Below are positions 56,002-64,000 of a stretch of DNA of 64,000 nt, piece by piece (position 1 is the first letter of the stretch; every line of letters begins with the position of its first letter). The stretch covers positions 44,926,689-44,990,688 of the forward strand of contig CM058237.1 of the NCBI GenBank assembly GCA_030180135.1, written 5' to 3'. The notes beneath the pieces were generated by a model. It did no database searches. It was not told where the DNA came from and saw only the letters and a program-made list of their open reading frames with translations. Made by a program: the position numbers and the translations under genes. This DNA is from Orychophragmus violaceus. Its lineage: Eukaryota > Streptophyta > Magnoliopsida > Brassicales > Brassicaceae.

Positions 56002-59000
56002 TTACATTTCAATGTCTCTAATGCCTACAGCTTCAGTCAGATACTCGAGCTTAGGCCTTGGGAGTGGCTTTGTCAATGGATCAGCGACATTATCATCTGT
56101 CGGAACTCGGTTGATCTTGACTTCCTTTCTATTAATGATATCACGTATCAAGTGAAATCTTCTTAGTATATGCTTGGATTTCTGGTGTGATCTTGGTTCC
56201 TTTGCCTGAGCTATAGCACCATTGTTATCACAAAACAGTGCCAGAGGCTCAGCTGCATTCGGTATCACACCTAGTTCAATAATGAACTTTCGTATCCAAA
56301 CAGCTTCCTTCGCTGCTTCTGAGGCGGCGACATATTCAGCTTCTGTAGTGGAATCAGCAACGGTGTCTTGCTTGGAGCTTCTCCAACTAATTGCACCGCC
56401 ATTCAGACAAAAGATATAACCGGACTGTGACCGGAAATCATCTTGGTCTGTCTGGAAACTTGCGTCCGTGAATCCACTGACTTCAAGCACATCACTTCCA
56501 CCGTACACCAAGAACTTATCCTTAGTATGTCTTAGATACTTCAGGATATTCTTGACGGCAATCCAGTGGTTTTCACCTGGATTTGACTGGTATCTACTCG
56601 TCATGCTCAATGCATAAGCAACATCAGGACGAGTACAGATCATGGCATACATGACAGATCCTATTGCAGATGCATAAGGAATATTCTTCATGCGCTCAAG
56701 CTCAGCAGCCGTCGTAGGGCTCTGCTTCTTGCTTAGCGTTGTGCCATGTACCATTGGTGTGAAGCCCTTCTTGGAATCTGCCATGCTGAATCTATGCAGG
56801 ACTTTGTCAATGTATGAATCTTGACACAAGCCTATCAGCCTTTTAGATCTATCCCGGTAGATCCGGATTCCAAGAACGTATGCGGCTTCACCCATGTCTT
56901 TCATGGAAAAACAACTTCCAAGCCAGTCCTTTACCGACCGCAGCATTGGTACGTCGTTTCCGAGAAGCAGTATGTCATCGACATACAGAATAAGAAATAC
57001 TATCTTGCTCCAACTAGTCTTCTTATACACGCATTGTTCTTCTTCGTTTCTGATGAAGTCAAATTGCTTGATCGCTTCATCAAAACGAAGATTCCAGCTC
57101 CTCGATGCTTGCTTCAATCCATAAATGGATTTATGAAGCTTGCATACCTTCCCAGCATTCTTTGGATCTATGTAACCGTCAGGTTGTGTCATATACACAT
57201 CCTCTTCCAGAATACCATTCAGGAAGGCGGTTTTCACGTCCATCTGCCAAATTTCATAATCATGAAAAGCTGCAGTTGCTAGTAGAATCCGAATAGATTT
57301 CATCATAGCCACTGGGGAATAGGTTTCATCATAATCCACACCGTGAACTTGCCTGAAACCTTTTGCCACCAACCTGGCTTTATAAATCTGGACATTTCCA
57401 TCCACGTCTATCTTCTTCTTGAAGATCCATTTACACTCGATGGCTTTTACACCAGCGGGTAAATCAACCAATGAAAACACTTGGTTGACCGACATGGAGT
57501 CCATTTCGGAATCAGTGGCCTTACGCCACTTTGAGGAATCTGGGCCCATCATGGCTTGATTGAAGTTCGATGGTTCATCACCATCAATGATCAGAAGATC
57601 ATGACAGTCAGTCACGAGGAATCCTTGATATCTCTCGGGTTCGTGACGGATCCTCCCGGATCTTCGAACTTCAGGTACCACAGGTTCAAGCTCTACAATT
57701 TCTTGTAGGTCCTCCTGCTGCTCTTCCTCATTAGGTTGAGCAGTGTCCTGTTCATCTTGAATTTCTTCAAGCAGTACCTTACTCCCACTGTTTTTCTTAG
57801 AGAGAAACTCCCTCTCAAGAAAATTACAATCCCGGGCAACAAAAATCTTGTTCTCGGATCGTAGGTAGAAGTAATAAGCCTTGGTCTCCTTCGGATAACC
57901 AATGAAGTAGCATTTATCAGACTTTGGTGTAAGCTTGTCAGAGATTAATCTCTTGACATAGGCTTCACAACCCTAAATTCTAAGATAAGACAGCACTGGA
58001 GTTTCTCCAGTCCATAATTCATATGGTGTCTTAGCTACTGCTTTTGATGGCGCTCTATTTAGGGTGAACGCTGCTGTTAGCAGAGCATATCCCCAAAGGG
58101 ATATTGGAAGGTCTGTGTGACTCATCATAGACCGAACCATATCCAATAAGGTCCGATTCCTCCTCTCTGACACACCATTCCATTGAGGTGTTCCAGGAGG
58201 AGTGAGTTGGGAAACTATCCCACACTCTCTTAGATGATCACTGAACTCTTGGCTCAAGTATTCTCCTCCTCGGTCGGACCGAAGAGCTTTAATGCTTTTG
58301 CCAAGTTGGTTCTGTTCTTCATTTTGGAATTCTCTGAATCTCTCAAACGATTCAGACTTATGTTTCATTAAATAAACATATCCATACCTGCTGAAATCAT
58401 CAGTGAAGGTAATGAAGTACTGATAGTTTCCTCTTGCATTTGTGGACATTGGGCCACACACATCAGTGTGTATCAGGCCCAATAAGTCACTGGCCCTCTC
58501 GTTTGGTTTATTAAAGGGGGCCCGCGTCATTTTGCCCATCAGGCAGGATTCGCATTTCTCACATGACTCAAAGTCAAATGAGCCAAGAAGTCCATTCGAA
58601 TGGAGCCTCTTAATGCGTTTCTCACTGATGTGCCCTAAACGACAATGCCATAGAAACGTTCGGTTCTCCTCATTAGGTTTGAACCGTTTGGTATTAATGT
58701 TATAAATTGGTGCGGATTGATCAAGTATGTAAAGCCCATTCGTAAGAGGGGCACAACCATAGAACAAATTATTGCGATTGAAGGAACATAATTTATTCTT
58801 AACTGAAAAATCATAACCTTCCAAATCCAACAAAGAAACTGAAATAATATTTCTGCTTATCGCAGGTACAAAATAGCAGTTATTAAGTTCTAAAACCAAT
58901 CCCGAAGGTAAAGACAACAAGTATGTGCCTACAGCTAGTGCAGGAACTTTCGCTCCATTCCCAACTCGTAGCTCCACTTGTCCTTGCTTCAGCCTCCTAC

Positions 59001-59976
59001 TGTTGCTGAGTGCCTGCATATTAGTACAAATATGAGCCCCACAACCAGTATCCATAACCCATGAGGTATTATCAGAAGTAGTTGTATTAACTTCTATAAC
59101 AAAAATACCTGATGAAGAAGTCTCCAGAGTCTTCTTCTTCAATTCCTTTAGACCTTCCAGGAATTTCTTACATTCTCTCCTCCAATGCCCTGGTTCTTTG
59201 CAGAACCTGCAGATGTCAGTAGGCCCAGCCTTGGACTTGGGCTTGGGCTTTGACGTGTCCTTGTCCGAGACTTGAACAGCCTTAGCCTTTCCCTTGTCCT
59301 TGGCAGAGGATTTCTTAAAGCCCTTGCCCTTTTGCACCATAAGCACGTTGGGGTCCTTGGCTTTCCTCAAGTTGGGCTCTGCAGTCTTGAGCATTCCGTG
59401 AAGCTCAGGCAATGTCTTACTCAAGCCATGCATATTGAAGTTCAGGATGAACTGATCATAGCTTGCAGGTAAAGACTGCAGAACGATGTCGCAGGCAAGT
59501 TCCTGGCTGATAGGGCAGTCGAGTTTCTGAAGATGATCGAGATAACCCATCATCTTCAAGACATGAGGACTCACTGCCGCACTTGCAGCCATTTTGCAGT
59601 CTAAGAGGTTCTTAACAGTCTGGAACCTCTCAGTTCTTGCCTGCTCCTGAAAAAGCGATTTCAGGCTTGCCATTATCTCGATGGGCGACAGCACACTCTC
59701 GAACTGCATTTGCAATTCAGGAGTCATGGTTGCCAACATCAGGCAATAGACATCATTTTCATCTGACGAATGCTTTTCCCAAGCATTGTGCAGATTCCTG
59801 GCGGCATTGTTTGGAGGCCTCTCGGGGAGGGGATCACGAAGGACATATTCCTTCTTCTCCTGCTTGAGGACCAGCCTCAAGTTCCTTGACCACGTCAGGA
59901 AGTTCGTTCCAGTCAGCTTCTCCTTGTCGAGAACAGACCGGATTGAGAATGTGTTTTGTGTGCTTGTTGTAGTCAT
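56002..59976 (-). pseudogene. Element G copia gag-pol polyprotein with one in-frame TAG
   Basis: ATG at 59976 opens a frame of 1,325 codons to 56002, broken only by TAG at 57975-57973 after SYLRI, where relatives have Trp. In the first 667 residues: copia gag; zinc knuckle CRFCKEPGHWRREC at about 256-269; protease VMDTGCGAHI with DTG at about 309; GAG-pre-integrase HCRLGH plus CEKCESC; integrase with Asp near 505 (HTDVCGP), Asp near 568 (RSDRGGEY) and Glu near 604 (SERRN), a D-X35-E pair. After the stop: reverse transcriptase (QMDVKTAFLNG, YVDD) and RNase H (TDASF, ISWRSSKQDTVADSTTEAEY). All catalytic residues I can check are present. It could have served F in trans before the stop arose, or by readthrough. 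Confidence 0.92.
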
Positions 59977-60489
59977 TGCTGAAATTTAAGATAAAAAGGA
60001 TTTTAGTTTATATGTTCAATATGAGTAAACTCGTATTATATTCAATAACATTAGTTACCCTCAAAAGAATATAATGATTCCAAGATCCACATATAACTAA
60101 GATCAAAGTGGGCCACTGGCCGTCACCCAACCTTAGCTTATATCGGTAAGCCCTATTTCGGCTAATTATATCCGTGATATAACTCTTGGTTGTGAATCTG
60201 GGCCCGAGGCCCAATCCACTCTGATGTCTCAAGGCCCGGGACTCCCGATGGCCTAGTCAAGAAAACCAGACTATACAGTCATGTAATCACTAATGTCTGG
60301 GACTCCCAATGACATTAATGAATCACAAACTGTCTTACCCACGCAAAAGATAGACACCCTCACACTGTAAGGCCATGTGTACAATTGAATGGGTTTCAAC
60401 AGCTGACATAGACTGGACAAAACATCCAACGCTTGATATTGTTTGAGGTTTATAGGTTTTCTTAAAAAATTCATCCCAAAATAGAAGAT

Positions 60490-60665
60490 TACTATTTTGG
60501 GAAACTTTCCATTTTGGGAAACCTACTGTTTTGGAAACTTTTATAATTGGAAACTTCCTAAAATTGGAAACTTTCTAACTATAGAAATTTCCTAAATATC
60601 CAAAACATGCAAATCTAGAAACTTCTATTCTAAGAAACTTTCTAATTTGAAATTTTGGAAACTGA
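60490..60665 (-). repeat. GGAAACTTTC minisatellite with heat-shock-element-like units
   Basis: Units of 15-20 bp. Three match nGAAnnTTCn: ggaaacttcc at 60549, agaaatttcc at 60583 and agaaacttct at 60617. Confidence 0.65.
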
Positions 60666-61099
60666 TTAATTTTAAAATCAAATTTTAATTATTAAATGAA
60701 TTTTAAATTAAATCTGAAGAAGAGACTCAAATAACTGGCCCAATTGTTTTAACTTCTTGGCCCAAGGCCCAAGAATTGGTCTATGTCCAAGACATAACCC
60801 AATTGCCCAATTAAATGACATAACCGGTCTGGTTCATTAAAATTGGTCTAACCAAGATTAATTACTACGATAACCACAATTGTTAACCGGTTATTTACTA
60901 AACCGGATTTTCTCAATTTATTTGGTCCAACCAAATCAAATTAGAAAACCACTGTTTTAGGCACTAAATCCAATTTTAAACGACATTGGATTTCTTATCA
61001 CGGTTTAACCAGATTTAATAAATTTTATTAAGTCTGTAAACCGTGACGATTAAATTTTAATTATATTAAACCGAACCATAAACCAAACCGAACCGACCG

Positions 61100-61330
61100 A
61101 TTGATCACGTGAAGCGATCACGACCGAGTCGCAAGCTTCACGCGATCGAGAGACGAGACACGATCGGGACAGCCGCAAGCATCACGCGATCGGGACGAGA
61201 GGCGGGACGGGACGGGACGGCTCGGGCCGAGAGAGTCGGGACGCGATCGGAACGACCACGCGACTCGATCCGGCAAAGCGATCGGTCCGTGCGTCAATCC
61301 GATCCGGACGTGTGATCCTTTGGCGATCAA
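61100..61330. repeat. GC-rich CGATCG block in G leader
   Basis: CGATCG occurs at 61143, 61161, 61187, 61243 and 61279, mostly as gCGATCGgrac, plus repeated gggacgggacgg. It sits where F has its palindrome array but lacks the 14-bp palindromes and the 21-bp step. Confidence 0.75.
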
Positions 61331-61497
61331 CACTCCGACGCATACCTTTCCAAAAAGGATCGGATCATGCGATTTTAGTTTAGGGTTTTTAACTTTGTTT
61401 CTTAAGTGTTTTACTTATCAATTTCAAGCAAAGATTGATTCAAACACTTCTAAACAACCTAAACATGATTCTAACAAGAAATCCTAATAGAACCAAT

Positions 61498-61510
61498 GGC
61501 TCTGATACCA
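61498..61510 (-). other. Element G primer-binding site (initiator Met tRNA)
   Basis: TGGTATCAGAGCC on the minus strand, one base from the 5' LTR. Confidence 0.92.
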
Positions 61511-61511
61511 C

Positions 61512-62148
61512 TGAAGGATTGTTTAGTGTTTGTCCTGGTTTAATTCTGTCAGATTAAACTCAACTAAACATATTGGATCTAGGTTCGCATTCAGAATCAT
61601 AAAGGGATCTCAGTAATACCTTGTTTATGCAGCGGATTAGAGAGGTATCGTCAGAGATCAGCAGAACCGCCAAGGGACAGCTCCTCCAGAGGTTCACACA
61701 CGCACACTTCAGGAAAAATGGCTGCTAGACCAGAGAGAGAGGGAGGCGCAGAGAGAGAGGAGAGGCGCAAAGAGAGTTGAGGGAAAGAGAGCTAGGTTTA
61801 GTTTTAGTTATAAAACTCTTGTCTAGTTCTGTTGGGCTTTTGGGCCCAAATCCCAATCTGATTAAATCCCTTAGATTTAATCAGGCCCCTTTATTCTCTC
61901 TAAGTACAGTAAATGCCTGGCACTTTTACCGTACTTCTGCTGAACCATTCCCTTATAGTTTTCCTGTTAGCTTAGGCGTGTGACCCATATGGGATCATAT
62001 AATAAAGGTAATAAATCCAAGACTTACAGATCATGAGCGGACTCTAGCAAGCCATCATGACCCCCAGTATTATATGACTTATGTCTGATCATTGACATAC
62101 TCTTACTTTCTAGAGACAGTACAGAGATTACTGGACATAATTCCAACA
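61512..62148 (-). repeat. Element G 5' LTR
   Basis: Partner of 54514-55150. It contains an agagagaggag-rich tract and no palindrome pair. Confidence 0.93.
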
Positions 62149-62230
62149 ATAGTCTTGCTCGATAGTGGGGCATCCCAAAACTTCATATCATACATGTTGG
62201 GAAGATGTTGCAATTGAAATTTAGTGCATA
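62149..62230 (+). pseudogene. Element H retropepsin relic
   Basis: Reads IVLLDSGASQNFISYML, the classic Ty3/gypsy protease start (LLDSGAT-NFIS), directly after the G insertion. It soon breaks up. It belongs with the gag relic at 47092-47632. Confidence 0.7.
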
Positions 62231-62724
62231 TAGAAGCTGATGCACCCATCAATTAAACCTAATGCGCATACTACCACAATTGAATGGTATGTCGGTACAA
62301 CATTTTAAGATCTAATCCATAGAGAATTTGGGATTATCTACACAAATTTACAAGACTCAAAATTAAGCTAAAGCAACAATATGATTTTGGTTTTTGTGAC
62401 AAAGTCTTAACAAGACTAAGAATTAAACAAGTGCTAACAATTTAGATGGTCTATGAAACCAATTATCAGAATAAAAGGAAGAACTTAAGAAATAAAAATA
62501 TAAACTCAAAAACCCAAAAATGTGCTACAATGTATACATTTACAAGATTAATAATGATTTGGAAAAATTGAGTCAATGATTTGACATTTGATTAAGGCTG
62601 GAAGATATTGTAAAGAATGTAAGCTCACACTAGGCATCACGAAATAGGTGATATGGGAACATATTTGAGAATTATGGAAAGTATGGCATGACCCAAAACT
62701 CAGATCTTTATCTTTCTACACTAT
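62231..62724. other. Degenerate sequence, possibly an old LTR of the A/B/C/D type
   Basis: tctaatccatagagaatttg near 62312 and the following aagactcaaaattaagctaa faintly echo the start of the A-D LTRs (gaatccacagggact, then aaactaggagaaagcaa). Too decayed to define ends. Confidence 0.25.
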
Positions 62725-63159
62725 AGACTTCACGATAGGGTTAATGGGTGGACATCAAAACTCCTATCAAAAGGAGGGAAATAAGTGGTAATTAAATATG
62801 TGACAACTTCACTCCCGAATCATTTAATGTCTTGTTTCCGGTTACAAAAGAAAGTCACTGCTAAAATGACTAGTGTAGTAGCTTAATTTTGGTGGAGCAC
62901 AGAAGGAAGCAATAAAGGATTGCATTGGATGTCTTTGGATAAACTCTGTTATGAATTAAATAATGGGGTAATTGGTTTTCTGGATATATATGATTGCAAT
63001 ACAGCCTTATTAGAAAATAAACTATGGAGGTTGATAGAGATGCTGAAATCCTTATTGGCGAAAGCTTTCAAGGAAAGGTATTATAGGCTTTCATATCCAT
63101 TGGACCAAATAGGATCACACTCTCCATCCTATGGTTGGAAAAGTATAGTATTGGCTACA
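62725..63159 (+). pseudogene. LINE ORF2 fragment (end of RT and following region)
   Basis: One frame reads RLHDRVNGWTSKLLSKGGK, TSLPNHLMSCFRLQKKVTAK, FWWSTEGSNKGLHWMSLDKL, NTALLENKLWRLIE and YPLDQIGSHSPSYGWKSIV, in the order typical of plant L1 ORF2 proteins (DRVNGWSSKLLS ... LPNYAMSCF ... FWW ... LAKQLWRL ... SYGWRSI). Two TAA stops interrupt it and element D truncates it. The open frame at 62920-63162 is its last part. Confidence 0.85.
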
Positions 63160-63942
63160 TGATATGCTCAGAGTTTAATTCCCAAAGTTAACACTGCAAG
63201 TGCACAAGACAATTGTAGTATATAGGAGTCGAACCACAGAGACTCAAGAAATATTACGATAGATTATAGAATTTCAAGTTAAGCTAGGCGATGCAAATCA
63301 TAAATAATAAAAACTAAACAGAAAGTAAATCAGTAGCAAATTCGGTTTTGTTTCACAAGTACTAAAAGCGCTAAGTCCAGGGAGTTCTCAGGAAATCAAG
63401 ACAAGCAGATCAATTATCAGTCAGGATCAAATTAAGCTCGGTTCTAGAACTCAAACACAGATGTAGAATGAACCAACTTTCGTTGCGAGCATTCTCTAAG
63501 TCTAATTAGCAGATACCCAAATTTATGTGCAATTCCTAACAAATTAAACTAGCCTTAAGTGCAGGTTCGATTTGTTCACAATTCAATTAAACCAAATTTC
63601 TTTGCAGATAATTAAATTTCTCAACCTAAATAGTTCAGATTCTAAATCACACTTTGGTGTCAATTTATAAACCTAAGTTCTAGATTCTAAGTGATCAGAT
63701 TAGATACTAATAATAAGCACAATCCAGGTTGAAGAACTAATCAAGATGTGAATCCTTAACTGATGAATTAATCTAGCAAGTCATGAAATCCCTAATGAGA
63801 ATCCCTAAACCTAACTATGAATCTACTCAGACATGATTAACGAAACAGAAATCAACGAATAAATAGATTGCAAAAAAGTAAAGAGTAGAGAAACAAAGAG
63901 GTTCGAAATCTTCTCCAAAAGCAGTACAAGAACGATCAGCCT

Positions 63943-64000
<58 letters not shown>
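63160..64000 (-). repeat. Element D LTR, cut by the window end
   Basis: Begins TGATA like the A, B and C LTRs and follows them collinearly: actgcaagtgcacaa, agtatatagg, cgaaccacagagact, taagctagg, ctaagtccagggagttctca, tagaactcaaacacagat and tgaaatccctaatgagaatc. It is clearly diverged. By analogy it is a 3' LTR in minus orientation; the rest lies beyond the window. Confidence 0.75.
63947..64000. repeat. (CT)n microsatellite
   Basis: At least 27 CT units up to the window end, at the LTR position where B and C have a short ctctctctg. Confidence 0.95.

Larger units (their letters stand above)
59977..61497 (-). other. Element G leader
   Basis: About 1.5 kb between primer site and gag. It is similar to the F leader near gag (60010-60480), contains the GGAAACTTTC minisatellite at 60490-60665, then a GC-rich CGATCG-containing block at 61100-61330. 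No coding function is supported; the ORFs at 61109-61333 on both strands reflect GC richness. Confidence 0.7.
54509..62153 (-). mobile_element. Element G: nearly intact autonomous-type Ty1/copia element
   Basis: LTRs 54514-55150 and 61512-62148 (637 bp each, two differences seen, one of them the terminal TG changed to TA at 54515). TSD atagt at 54509-54513 and 62149-62153. Minus orientation with an initiator-Met primer site. Gag-pol is one frame with a single stop. It is closely related to E and F in gag and in the 3' noncoding region but lacks the 21-bp palindrome pairs. Confidence 0.95.

Noticed and set aside
61109..61333. Arg-rich ORFs on both strands in the G leader
   Set aside because: GC-rich CGATCG/GGGACGG repeats create open frames on both strands; no start or domain evidence.

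Overview
The window reads as nuclear heterochromatin of a flowering plant, most likely a Brassicaceae. The repeat types (Ty1/copia, Ty3-type LTR elements with a tRNA-Asp primer site, L1-type LINEs, a CACTA element) and the AT-rich, intron-poor sequence fit pericentromeric DNA. I find no intact host gene and no tRNA or rRNA gene. Nearly every long ORF belongs to a transposable element.

Layout. 1-8389: decayed intergenic sequence with a broken acidic ORF (669-1112) and a 1.4 kb inverted repeat carrying RNase H-like remnants (3820-5245). 8390-19600: an old repeat-rich element with minisatellites and a coiled-coil pseudogene, interrupted by element A (9400-16102). 21315-41530: a four-part nest. 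A 5'-truncated LINE was hit by copia element E (21418-41065); E was then hit in gag by copia element F (23880-31352) and in its 3' LTR by element B (35140-40365). 43965-46972: a CACTA element with a TCA target duplication. 47092-62230: a Ty3/gypsy gag-protease relic (H) split by element C (47633-52801), a poly-A-tailed non-LTR insertion (52877-54187) and copia element G (54514-62148). 62725-63159: a LINE ORF2 fragment, cut by the LTR of element D (63160 to the window end). Target-site duplications support A (tgtag), B (tactt), C (attat), E (cagac), F (gtcct), G (atagt), both non-LTR insertions and the CACTA element.

How they may work together. A, B and C are non-autonomous elements with tRNA-Asp primer sites and no reverse transcriptase; A keeps gag-protease, while B and C keep only a gag-like linker ORF. 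F has two LTRs that look identical but a ruined pol, so it was probably moved in trans. G, broken by only one in-frame stop, shows what a donor could look like.

The most unusual signal is a paired 14-bp palindrome around CGATCG (for example GTGTCGATCGACAC or GCATCGATCGATGC). Thirty pairs, counted by eye, lie exactly 21 bp apart. They occur in LTRs, leaders, coding regions and 3' noncoding regions of both the tRNA-Asp elements (A, B, C) and the unrelated copia elements (E, F). In B and C neighbouring pairs are read in different frames, which points to selection or copying at the nucleotide level. At RNA level each pair can fold into a stem of about 14 bp with a 7-nt loop. I regard this as the candidate undescribed system of the window.
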